The notes under the pieces: model-generated
The model's database searches: none
Seen by the model: only the letters and a program-made list of their open reading frames with translations
Told to the model about the DNA's origin: nothing
Made by a program: the position numbers and the translations under genes
NCBI GenBank assembly: GCA_027625915.1
Contig: JANTQA010000020.1
Location: 248,001-312,000, forward strand
DNA length: 64,000 bases
Direction: 5' to 3'
Origin: Anaeramoeba flamelloides
Lineage: Eukaryota; Metamonada; Anaeramoebidae
In this document: positions 34,541 through 45,758 of the stretch, piece by piece
Position numbering within the stretch: the first letter of the stretch is position 1
Layout of the letters: each line of letters starts with the position of its first letter

Positions 34541-35735
34541 TTGGGTATAAATGATATTAGTGCACCATGGCTCAAATAGCTCTAAAAAATCTATTATAAA
34601 TCTTATTGCACAATAAATTATTACTTTTTTTACTAATGATCACTATTAAAATATTTCATTTTGAATAAATTTTTTTTAATTCCTTTTCCAAATCTAAAAA
34701 TAGAAACCCAAAATAAAGTATTATGGTATTGAATAATTTAGATTTAGAGCTTCCAAAAGTAACTATTTTTTTAACTATTTTAATAATTTTTTGAATTTCA
34801 AAGATTAACTCAATAATCATCAACATAAAAGCCCAAAGACTGAGATTAGTTTTATTTGCTTTTGATAAAGATACTTGTAGCATCAATATATTTCCATGAT
34901 TTGAGAAATAATTTGACAAAAAACTTTATTCTTTAATTATTTAATTTTTAAAAAAAAACGAATTTTTTAGTAACTAATCTACATTTCACCATAAATTTAA
35001 GAAAGATATTTTATGACTTTGTAGTCTGAATATTGATAATTCAATCTTTAAATTTATAGCCAAACGCAGATTTTATTCTGAAATTGCTGGGTTTTTTTAC
35101 TAATAAATAGATCATTTTTAATTGATGAGATCAACAAATAGTACTACTTTATTAATCGATTTTTTAGAGACATTTGAACAATGTAACACTAATGTGGTTA
35201 GGTCCAAAAACAACATACTTTGATCCAAGACTTCTCTTTGGTAGACACTAACCCCTTAAGGTTCGAAATTCAATAATCGGGTATAAAGTTTTTTCATAAA
35301 ATGGCTATACTGATAATTTCAAAAAAAAATTGAAAAAATTATTCTTTCATTTCATCCTATTTTCTCAATTGGTTGTTAATTTTTTTTTTTTTCCCAATTT
35401 AAAATTTTCTCAAAAAAAATATTTTTCTTTTCCTCAATTTCATTTTATATTGAACTTTACAAATAAAAGAACAATTGATAATTTTAAATCTTTTACCTTA
35501 GTTTATTTTTCACAAGAAAATTTTTTTTAATTTAAAGATCTGAAACAAAAAGATATATAAATTAATAGAGTATTTTTCAACAAATCTGATTATTAGATAT
35601 GTTTTAACCCTGAAAAACATTAACTTTTTCACTAATAAATACTTTTACAAAAAAAAAAATCACATCTTTCCGTAAACAACCCAACTTTTCCTAAAAAAAC
35701 TACTTATTCTAAAAAAGTATTTACCATCAAATTAA
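34541..35735. other. Intergenic, no convincing gene
   Basis: An 87-codon minus frame (34656-34919) starts only with TTG and has one long hydrophobic stretch. It is not called. Confidence 0.35.
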
Positions 35736-35996
35736 AATTATAAGGAAAAAAATGAGTATTTGCAACAAAATATTTTTACTCTGAATAATCCGTATTCTCA
35801 AAACAATAGTTATATATGGGGAAATGGTTCATTCTTAAAAGTGGCAATATTTACTAATTTGACACATTTAGATGTAAAACTCTATTATAATTTAAAAAAT
35901 CCAAACCAAGCTTATTTTATCAAAAATTTCTTGACTTCAAAAATAAAACTAAAACAAATTATCATTAAAAAAAATTTTTTTGATGTTATTTTTTAA
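35736..35996 (+). pseudogene. Possible gene fragment
   Basis: About 85 codons from a stop near 35730 to TAA at 35996, without an ATG in frame. It reads NIFTLNNPYSQNNSYIWGNG, then VAIFTNLTHLDVKLYY, then TSKIKLKQIIIKK. The NLTHLDVK step faintly recalls a leucine-rich repeat. It could be an exon or decayed copy. The neighbouring tRNase Z gene ends on the other strand 54 bp further on. Confidence 0.3.
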
Positions 35997-36049
35997 AGAA
36001 TTAATAATTCTTCGTGTCTAATAAAAAAAAATGATAAAATCAAAAATAA

Positions 36050-39000
36050 TTATTTCTTTTTTTTAGTTCTTTGCTTTTTATTCTTCTTCTTTTTTCCATC
36101 TTTCTGCTGATTATTTTTGACCTCTGTTATAAATAATTGTGTGATTAATGGTGAAAGTTTGGTTGCCTTTTCAACATTTGAAGGGGTAATTGTCATAAAA
36201 TCATAGGAAATAATGATTTTTTTGTCAGTATCAAATTCAAAACTATTTTTGCTATACCTTTGTGATAAATGTGTTAATATTGTATATTTTGCATTCATTT
36301 GGTCTGCCACTTCTATTGCCTCTGTTATTGTTGAGTGGTCTTTTTTCGTGGCAAGTTCTTGTTCATCTTTATCAAACGTTGCCTCATGTATTAATATTTG
36401 GGCATCTATTCCATGTTTAATGAGTTCTTCATTTGGCCTACCGTCACCCGAATAAACGAGTTTCAAACCATTTCTAATTAAAACTATTGCTTTAGAATCC
36501 TTGCAGTGGATCATTTCCACCTGAATTATATCATCAAAACACGAAAATAGTCCTTTATTAAGGGATAATTCTTCAGTGTATATTTTATTATTGTTATTAA
36601 TATTACTATTATTCTTATTTTCGTTACTATTATTATTTTTATATTCTTGAATCATAATTGAAAACTGATCATGTGTGAAAGTCTTAAAGGAAACTAATTC
36701 GTCTGTGATTTCAATAATATGGTTCCAATAAATGATGAAATCAGGTGGCCCGATGATTAATGGTTGCTGATAGCCATCCAAATTTCCAAATTTCTTTTTA
36801 TAGTAATTTTCTCGCATTTTTAATACTTTAATTAAACCAAGATGGTGATCAGCGTGTACATGACTTATCCAAATCAATTGAATATTTAATAGCACTTCCA
36901 TTGTCTGTAGGTCATAATTTAATAAAAGCTGCCCAAATGTACCCTCTCCTGCATCTAATAGTATATTCAAAGTTGAATCCACTTTTATTAAAATCCCAGT
37001 CACATTTCTATATTTTGAAGGCAAAGCACTTCCCGTGCCTAAAAATAAGATCTCATGAAATAATTGTTTGAGTTGATCGTTCTTTAGTAAATTTTTAAAG
37101 TCCGATATAAACTCCTGGAAGTCTATTTCCTTTTCGTCAATTGTAATTTTTTCGTTAAGCTTGTTGCCAAATTTTTGAATTAATGTTTTTTCTTCTCGTT
37201 CCTTTTTATTTTGATCTTCAGGAACGCAAATTCCAATTTTTTTTGGTCCTAAATTCATTTTGAACTTATTGTAACCAAAATGGATCAATTTTGGGTTGAT
37301 CTTTAATTGCTTTTTAACCTGATTTTGTTCTTCAACTTGCTTTTGTGCCCATTTTAAATTATTGGAAATATCTAATGGGAATATATCTTTATCAATTAAA
37401 TTCAATTGATTTCTGAAAATGAAAGATGAATAATTTGGAAATTTTGATGGCAAAATTGATGAATTGTTTAATGTTACAAAAACATGTGAAGTTTGGCCAT
37501 CAAAGCGTGAAATCCATTCTTTAAATCTTTCCTCTAATAATATTTCGTTATCAATCCAATAAAAAATCGTTCCTAGTTTCTTATTACTGTTTTCTTTCTC
37601 TTCTTTTGAGCAATAATCCGAAAAGATTTCATTAGTTAATAAACTGTCAAGTAACCTTTTATCATAAAGATCAATAATTGCAATTTGGATGCCTGGTGTG
37701 TCAGGATTAACACAATCTTCTGGATTCACCACCTTACCATCAGGTGTTTTTACAGATACTCCTTTTTTTAATAGTCCTTTTTTTTTTTTTTTTTTTTTTT
37801 TTATTTAAATTTATTAGTAGTTAAAAATTAAATTAGATTATTTTTTTTTTTTTTGATTTTTGTTTTTAATAAAAATAAAATATGAAGATATTTGATATAT
37901 GTCCCTACGACCCAAAAAACACTAAAAATGGAAAACTGATCAAATACCTTCTATTAAAAAAATTCAAAAAACTAAATGAAAAAATAAAAATAAATAAAGT
38001 TTCCATTTAACTTTTTCTTGAAAACATTTTTTTGCCAAACTCATCGAATTCAAAGTTGAAATTGTGTATATTTTTATATACAATATCTTGTTTTAACTCA
38101 TTTACTGAAGCAAATTCTAAATTATGGAAATTTTATTTTCACAAAAGGGACTATTTTGGTCTTGAAATGTTTTTTTTTTTATTTTTAAATGGTAAAATTA
38201 AAAAAAAAGTTCAACTAAAAAGATAAACTCTCTGGAAAAATCTTCTAATTTAATATATTAACTTATTCTTTGATTTCAAAATTTTCTCAACCCCATTTTT
38301 CTAAAAAAAAAAATAAAAAAGTGCTAGTAATTTCAAAAATATTTTCGATATTCAAAAGTTGAGAGTGTTTTTATTCTAAAAAATTTTATCCCAGTGTTTA
38401 ATGGAATTAAGTTAGAACCTAGATTTCGAAAAATATTAATCAGAAAAAAATAGTGCTTCATTTTATTAAGGACATATAAATAATTGTTTTATGAAAAATT
38501 ATCAAATGATCAATAGTAAAATATTCAATAAAAAAAAAAAAAAAAAAAGTTAATTTTAGTTAAAGTAAACCATTTGTCAGTCAATGGGGTAAAATGTGAT
38601 GGAGTGAATTACATCGGTTTAAAGGATTTGTATGGATATTAGAAGAACAAATAAAATTTTGGAAATTTCAAAATTAAAATCATTTTTTCATATTTTTGCT
38701 TTTTTCTTTTTTTTTTACAATTTTTTTCATTGGTAAGATAATTCATTGGCAAATTTTTTTTTTTTATTGCAATCTCTATTGTCACTTGATAAAAGCGTGT
38801 TATTCTAATGTTATTGAATCAGTGAAAACCCGAATAAAAAAAAATTTTTTTTTAACATCCATATAACATTTTTATAACAAAATTTCCTTTTACATGATGA
38901 TTTTTTCTATATTTTTTGAAAAAATAACTCATTATAACAGGCTTATAGTATGTTACAAGTTTTATAGCACATTTTATAACCAACATTCATGTTAAAAAAG

Positions 39001-40679
39001 TTTTGATTATAAAAATTTATAACATTTTAAACGTTTATAACACCTTTACAATACGTTTATAACATGTTATAAAATACTTTTTTTATTAGGGAAATAACTA
39101 AAAAAATCATATTGATTTCTATAAGAATTTTTATTTGATCTTCAATTAAAGATCAAAACGAGCATTATTGTTTTTCTCAAAGAAAACCTCAGAATATTTC
39201 GTTTTTCAATTTTTAAGTAAATATATGGAATTATTAATTTTACTTAATACAGATCCCTCAACTTTTCTTTGATGTGCGTTATTCTACTTATTTCTTATTA
39301 GTTCTTCAAAATGTCAATTATAAAAAATAATTGATATTTTTTGGAAAAAATGTTTTTTTTTGGATTCCACTTTGACTGAAACAAAATTTATTATTGATGG
39401 TATTGTATTTGAATTGAATTTATGGTGATGATGGTCGCCATAAAAAAGTGAGTAAAAAAAAAGTGTGACACAGACTACTTATAAAAATGTAAATTGAAAG
39501 AATAATTTTTTCAATTTTTTTTTGAAATTATCAGTAATTGACTTTTTTAAATCTTGTAACTCTAACAATAAAACAGTTCTTAACAAAGAATATTTTGAAG
39601 ATCAAATAATTTTACAAAGTTTCTGAACATTTAAACCCATAAAATGTTTTATTCAAAGCATAGGTAAATAAATTTATCTAAATGAAAATGAAAAATGAAG
39701 CAAAAATTTTCAAAAACTTTGTTTAATTTATCAGCAGACATCTTTACCAACAATTTTTCTCTTGAAGTTCGTTGTATTTTATAGACACTTTTGAAAACTT
39801 TTTTTATACACTTTTTGAAACAAAAATATGGCTTCTTATGTCTTAACCGTCTATTGTTGTATTTTAATTTTTTTTTTTTCAGAAATCAATTGAATTTAAT
39901 TGATAAAGATATATTCCCATTAGATATTTCCAATAATTAGAAATGGGCCAAAAACAAAATGGAAAAGAAAAAAAATGTGTATAAAAGACTAATTTCTTAC
40001 CAAATTTTTTCCCGTTTTTAATACCTAACTGTCTTGCTTTTTGAACATTTAAAGATCCCTTTTTTGGTGGCAATTCTATAATATAAGCCAAACTTGAAAG
40101 TGGTTGCTTTTGTGCTTTTCCTAACTCATTGTAAACTTTTAGAAGTTCAGTTGTATTTGAGAGATCGATTGTCTTTTTTAAATTTGTTTGTTGCGAATTA
40201 TTATTTGTCTCATTATCAAAAGATAGCAGAGTTGTTGTGAACTTTATTACCTCAACTTTTTCGTTTTCTTTTTCTTTTTCTTTTTCTTTTTCTAGTTTTG
40301 TTGGGATTGAAAATGTTGTTGAATTAGGATATTCATTAACACCCAAGACCAACAATCTGTTCCATGTGATTTGAGAAAGGGACATCAAATGGTGATAAAG
40401 GTTTGGTGGTCCATGAAGGTTTGGATATTTTGGACCAGTTTCGTCATTGAGTCCTAATGCAACACTCAATAATTGACCAGGAATGCCTGACATCCGATCG
40501 TGTTCTAGCCTTGTAAAAAAGATATTTTGAATTTTTGAAAACTTGACATTTGATTCTGGTAAAAGTCTTTGGAAACCTTCACTTGAATTAAACAAAAAAC
40601 TTTGTGATGGTAAAGAAAGAAAAAAGGATGGGTGAGATAAGTCATCCGAATTTCCTATAATTTGAAGAAAAAAGTCCAT
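36050..40679 (-). CDS. ELAC2: tRNase Z, long form (ELAC2-like)
   Basis: Two exons: 40679-40001 and 37776-36050, joined across a 2224-bp intron with donor GTAAGA. Splicing restores KKFG-LLKKGVSVKTPDG, colinear with the middle of known long tRNase Zs, and gives 801 aa, close to the human ELAC2 size. The N-terminal half is the degenerate metallo-beta-lactamase domain (NIFFTRLEHDRMSGIPGQ). The C-terminal half is catalytic: LGTGSALPS (472-480), zinc motif HVHADHH (532-538), H650 in HCKDS, D671 in SGDGRP, HEATF (690-694), H707 in HST and H729 in HLSQRY. It should cut tRNA 3' trailers endonucleolytically, in nucleus and/or mitochondrion-related organelle. Low-complexity inserts occur near 362-383 (Asn-rich in the exon-2 frame) and in exon 1 (KEKEKE). 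The basic tail is KKKNKKQ-like. The usual Thr of SGDT is Gly. Confidence 0.93.
37777..40000 (-). other. 2.2 kb intron of tRNase Z
   Basis: The intron ends, in the sense of the gene, with a run of 25 A followed directly by the acceptor G (37777-37802) instead of a pyrimidine tract. It also holds an A run near 38530 and a cluster of TTTATAACA words (38855-39085). A short coding-like stretch on the plus strand near 38565-38660 (KPFVSQWGKM, then a stop, then WSELHRFKG) is too small to call. Confidence 0.7.
38855..39085. repeat. Cluster of TTTATAACA / TGTTATAAA words
   Basis: About ten occurrences of TATAACA or its complement lie within 230 bp, including CGTTTATAACATGTTATAAA. They are irregularly spaced and in both orientations. 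Inside the tRNase Z intron. Confidence 0.6.
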
Positions 40680-40954
40680 TTTGAAAAAGTAAAAAAAAAT
40701 TAATGTTTAATTTGTTTCTGTTTATTCATTGATTTTTTATGTTTTGGTTCGAAAAAAAGAAAGGAAATTTGGGTTCACTATCATTATCAGAACACTTTTT
40801 TGATGAATTTCGTTTTCTATTATTTATTCCAAAAGTGACGTTTGAAAAAATAATTTTTTGCAAAATCTTGAATAATTTCACAAACACTTGAACATAAAAA
40901 TTAATTTTATTGTAATCTATTTATCAAATAATTGGGGTAAATTTCGAAAAAAAA
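40680..40954. other. 5' flank of tRNase Z
   Basis: AT-rich leader upstream of ATG 40679. No element or promoter motif can be named. Confidence 0.3.
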
Positions 40955-41895
40955 TATATAGTAGGGAAAAAAATACTGGAAATGAAAAAAATACCTGACA
41001 AGATTTTTAATTGTGAATATTAGGAAAATTTATGTTTAATTTCATCTATTTACAATCAAACCCTTTTTATCTAAGAATCGAACTTTTTCAATTATAACTA
41101 GTCCACTTATTAGAATAATGGTTAATGAAATTCCACTTGTTCAAAACACCATTCAATCCATCAAAAAACGAGAATAAAAATTATCATTTCCAAACTCTTG
41201 TAAACCTCAATAATTCTCGATTGTTTTTCCAAAAAAAATTGATCTTCTTAGGCTATCAAACAATTACTTAAGTATTCTATAAAGGCACCCTACTTTAATG
41301 AACTTTAGGTGGGTTTATTACTCAGGATCATAAAAAAATTGGTTATTTATGAAAAGGATTTGTTTGAAAATAACTGTTATGGAAAAAAAGTGAAACTGGA
41401 AAAAAAGTTCAACACGGTTTTTAATTGGTAACATTACTGAAAATGAAAAGTAAAATCAATAAAAAGAAGAAACCAATTAACTTCAAATAGTAACCCATTA
41501 TATTATTTTCAATCAACCCAACAAATACAATTTAGATCTACTTGATTTATCAAAATTGTTGTTGTGGTTTTGGAGATCTTAAAAATAGTCAATTTTTTGA
41601 ACAAATTTTTAATAATTGATCAATCAAAGAAAAACCCTCATACTAAAAGATAGTATTTAAAAAACTGTTATTGTGACGAATACTTCATTTTGTCTTTATT
41701 TATTTATTTATTCTTTTTTTCATTGATCTTACTTTGAATTTTCAGTAATGTTACCAATTAAAAACTGTGTTTCACTTTTTTTCCATAATGGTAAAAGAAA
41801 TTAGACAACAATTTTACTAAGTGTCACAATTAAAAATCTTGTGAGGGTTTTTTATCATGTCAGTATTTTTTTCCCGACTATACATAACACTTTTT
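40955..41895. mobile_element. Family F element, copy F2, split by a family B insertion
   Basis: Left arm: TAGTAGGGAAAAAAATACTG, then CTGACAAGATTTTTAATTGT. Right arm: CACAATTAAAAATCTTGTGA, then CAGTATTTTTTTCCCGACTA. The arms pair over about 70 bp. The interior is shared with 4258-4480 and 26220-26745. The family B element at 41372-41795 interrupts the right half; without it the unit would be about 515 bp. Confidence 0.7.
41372..41795. mobile_element. Family B inverted-repeat element, copy B4
   Basis: The best preserved B copy. Left arm TGTTATGGAAAAAAAGTGAA and GTTTTTAATTGGTAACATTA. Right arm TAATGTTACCAATTAAAAAC and TTTCACTTTTTTTCCATAA. It is inserted inside family F copy F2. No transposase is encoded. 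Confidence 0.8.
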
Positions 41896-44800
41896 TTCCA
41901 AAGGTGGTATTAATTCAAGATCTCTTCTCACTTATAAGAAATTTCCTTATTCATTTTCCATATTTTGTCCAAAAAAATTATTATTTTCCAACACGATCTT
42001 TTGAGAAATAAATTTAAGGACTACGTTTGAAATTCAAGAATTTGTCCCAAGACATTGTGTTCCAATATAGTTTTCATTATATTTGAATGATCTTAACAAT
42101 AGTCTCCAATTTGGATCAAAAAATCATTTTATGAAATTTTTTAAAGAAAAATTGAACAAGAAATTTTAAGATATATGAACTCGAACACCTTGTTAAGGAA
42201 CGTGGAAATGAAAATGAAAATGAAAAAGAAAAATAATCACGAGTTTCTTACACAAAAAAAATGAAGATCTTTAAACAACTTTCATGTTTAATAAAGGTAT
42301 TGTCAATGATTTTTTGATCATTGAGTTTCTTGAATTGTTACATTGTCTCCACAAACAAACAATCCTTCGCAATCCTACTGAGAAATATAATAAGATAGAG
42401 AAATTGGTTGTCTATTATAAAATTGTGTTTTTTGAAATAGAAAATTCAGTGTCGATCATAAGATAAAAATTTTCAACTTCTCTTACTTCATTTTAGTGAT
42501 TTTTTTTTAGAAATAAAAACAAAAATTAAAAAATTCTCAAGAATTAAAATCTCATAATCCCTGGCAACTTGAAGGTATTTTTCGATCTTTGTTTTTAAAT
42601 TGTAAAAAGCTGAGATTTTAACAATTTTGTTTTTTGAAGATCCACATTATAAATGAAAGTATTTTATGGATTTGTTGGTCAATTTCTAAAACCATTTTGA
42701 ACCAAAAGTAAAAAAACGGATAACTTATTTTTAATTTTCGATATTAAATGTTTTAGTTTATGAAAGCTTTAATAAACCCCTTTAAGGTTTGTTGTACAAA
42801 ATAAAATTTCATATAGAAAATCAATTTCAGGGTCTTATAAATTTTCACGGTATTGCTGGATTGAATTTGTTAATTATTACAAAGGGGTTGTGTGATTTTG
42901 TCTTATTTTTGTTGTTCTTTTTGTTTTTCCTTGAATTAAATCTCATAGTAATTACTAAGAGGAGTGTGTCTTCTCAGATTTTTTGTGAAACAACATGATC
43001 CATGCCAAACCTACTTCACATTTTTTAATACTTATTTGATAAAGCATTTTTTTTTGTTTAATCCTTTCTCTCAAACTCCAATTTGTTGTATCAATATAAA
43101 TTAGGTTGGTGCTGTGAGGAATAGGCTTTGAAGAATGTGACATTCAATTATCTTTTGGGAAATAGCATTTGCAAAAATTAGTCATTTTTTTTTTTTAAAA
43201 TATTGTATTAGTGAGAAAAAATGATCTTTCAATTTTTGAAATGGATTTTAGTAGATTTGATCCAACTTCAAACACTTGATAGTAGACACTATTCAAAAAA
43301 TATCGTTATTGTAAAACAACGCGACTATTTATCCTTAATTTTCACTTTTCTCCTTTTTGACCTCCAAGTTATTTTTTAAAACCTTCTTAGCTTATCTCAA
43401 TAATCAATTTTCAAAGTATTTAAATGGCCAACAATGTGTAAGGGTTTTAAAAAATTTCATAAAAGGTCATTTTTCAAAAAGTAAAATTTTCAAAGTTTCT
43501 TTGTCATTTTGAGATATGAGTCTTAAAAATTCAGAAATCACAGAAACAAGGCTAGAAAAAATTCTGGCCTTTTTAGGAAAAATTTGTAATTTTTTTCTGC
43601 TTAGATCTCACAGAATAAAAGTTTGTGAGAATTACTAACCACCAAACCCTATTTAAAATACACTTTTACTTACACTTTTAATTTGAAATGTTGTTGTTAA
43701 CAAATTTTTCATTCTGTATCTAAAAAAATTGTTTGGAGCTAAAAGAGAAATTTATATTCTTGAACCATGTAGTGTTTACTCAATAAGGTGTGTTAACTTT
43801 TAGAGTTTTTTCTGACTACTAGTGTTGTTTTTGAAAAATTTTGTTTTTGATTATTATTTTCAGATATTTTTTATTTTTTTTTTAAATACTATTCAAATCA
43901 AACATTTTAGAGAGTGTGTTTATTTATAAAAGGGAAGTATATTTTTTTATTATTCTTTTTATTCATAAAGTTTATATCTAAAAAAATTTTGTTCAAAGGT
44001 ATTTTATATGTTTTTTCTGCTAATTGAAAGAAAAATTGAAAGATCTTGTTATACTCAATGAAAATTGAAATTTTTAGAGACAAATTATTTAGCTTTCATT
44101 ATTAAACTTTTTGAAAAAAAAATCGATATTCAGTTGATTTAAAAAATGTACCTATTCTTAAATATTTTTAATAGGTATAAAATATCAGCGAATGAACTTT
44201 TTTTTTCAATTCAAATTTTAACTCCATTTAGGATTCTTATGTCGATATATAGAACACAAAAAAACCATCAAAAAAATAAATATTGTTCATCAATTACAAG
44301 AGATGATTTTATGGCGATTGACGAAAGGAAAAAAGTATATAAAGTGAAATTTTTAATTATTTTTTATTTCTATAATAACTTGAATGATTTTAAAATAATT
44401 TTTGCACAGTGGATAAATACATAAAGTATTTCCTATAAGAATTGATATCTTTTTTATTTATTTTTTTTTTGTTTTTATTCAAATTGAAAGATTCAGTTGT
44501 TGTTTATTTTGGTGTTGTTTAAATTCAGTTGAATTAGATCTCTTTTATAAAGAGATGGGCCTTGAGGATTGTAGAAAAACACTTTGATAATAGGTTCTAT
44601 TGTAAATACTGTTTGATTTGGAAAGAAAAGTTTTACTGAACTGTATTTCTCCTAAAACACAAAATAAAATTTTAAAACCACAGCTAAAGAAAAAATGAAT
44701 ATGTTGAAAAAAAAAAAAAACAGTATTTAGAGATATATACTAAAAATTTTCAAAAACACTAAGAAAAAACTGAACACATATTATTGAAAGAACTGTGAAC

Positions 44801-44982
44801 TAGTTTTATTCTATTTTGATCACTTATAGAATTGGGTGTGTTGTTTATTTGTTGGATTATTGTTATTGCTCTTTAAATTGGAAAGTTAGATATAAAATTT
44901 AAATATTTAAATTGTAAAATTAATACTCTGTACAAAAATTCAAGTTTTTATATTTTGTTCTTTTCCAATGTATTTACAGAAT
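41896..44982. other. 3 kb with weak open frames only
   Basis: The most protein-like piece is a 92-codon plus frame from ATG 44146 (PFRILMSIYRTQKNH, then KYCSSITRDDFMAIDERKK before a GTATAT donor-like step). It could be an exon, but no partner was found. Other frames (42284-42466, 42789-42998, 42955-43143) have no support. The rest is AT-rich. Confidence 0.35.
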
Positions 44983-45405
44983 ATCTAAAAAAAATAATAT
45001 TAAGAGGGAAAAATTCACAAAACATCAGGGGAATGCCCTTGTTATCTCATGATATCGAGAAGAACTATTAATTTTCATTTTTTTACGAATTCAGAAATGT
45101 TAAAGGATAAGACTCTTAGTTGTAAGTTGATACTGAAAAACACAAAAAACAACACAACTTTTTTTGTTCTAACACGATTTTTTTCAGAGGTTTTTATGGA
45201 AAAGCTAATAATATTGAACTGTGTAAAATACAGGATTTTCCTTTGAAAAACACTAACATCTTCCATTTAGGAATTTGATCATTAAAAATCTCTTAATTCC
45301 TTAAAATTCGAAAATTAATCATTCACATGGATCTCAAGAGATAACAAGGGAATTCCCCTGATGTTTTGTCTCATAATTCCTTTTCAATGACATTTTTTTT
45401 TAGAT
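44983..45405. mobile_element. Family E long inverted-repeat element
   Basis: Two arms of about 65 bp flank an interior of about 290 bp. The core of the left arm is ACAAAACATCAGGGGAATGC and CCTTGTTATCTC; the right arm gives the exact complement with one mismatch. The outer parts (ATCTAAAAAAAATAATATTA against ACATTTTTTTTTAGATA) also pair. Only one copy is in the window. No coding capacity. Confidence 0.7.
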
Positions 45406-45608
45406 AGGCTTAAATATTGTTTTCGAAATTTAGTTACGGAACTTGTAACAGCAGTTATTGATTTTTTTTTAAAAAAAATCAATAGCGGATGTTATATTTT
45501 GAGGGCAAACAATATGAAAAAAATAAAAAAGACTAAAAACAAAAAAAAAAAAAAAATTTTTATTTATTTTTCATCCTTTGCGATCTTTTTGGAAAATAGT
45601 TAGAAATG
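45406..45608. other. Short spacer, no gene seen
   Basis: It contains a perfect-looking hairpin ATTGATTTTTTTTAAAAAAA over its complement near 45457-45484 and an A-rich run near 45540. Confidence 0.4.
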
Positions 45609-45758
45609 TTAAAAACAACAAATATAAAAGATCTTCATTTGTATTTTAATTTCTTTTAATATTTGTTCCAAACTCTCATCTGATATTGGAACTTCGTCTG
45701 GTGAATCGTTGTTATCTGATTGGCCACTAAAAGAGTAAAATTTTGGACCATTAAACAT
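45609..45758 (-). CDS. Small acidic protein or first exon, 49 aa
   Basis: ATG-initiated frame reading MFNGPKFYSFSGQSDNNDS, then PDEVPISDESLEQILKEIK, then a short Cys-rich end before TAA. Codon quality and acidity are unlike chance frames in this DNA. It could be a free microprotein or the 5' exon of a gene whose later exons I could not place downstream (45.5 kb and below). No family recognised. Confidence 0.45.
   Translation of the reverse strand: MFNGPKFYSFSGQSDNNDSPDEVPISDESLEQILKEIKIQMKIFYICCF

Noticed and set aside
34656-34919. 87-codon minus frame
   Set aside because: Starts only at TTG, no acceptor, mostly hydrophobic chance codons.
38565-38665. Coding-like plus-strand stretch inside the tRNase Z intron
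   Set aside because: About 35 codons broken by a stop, no family recognised.
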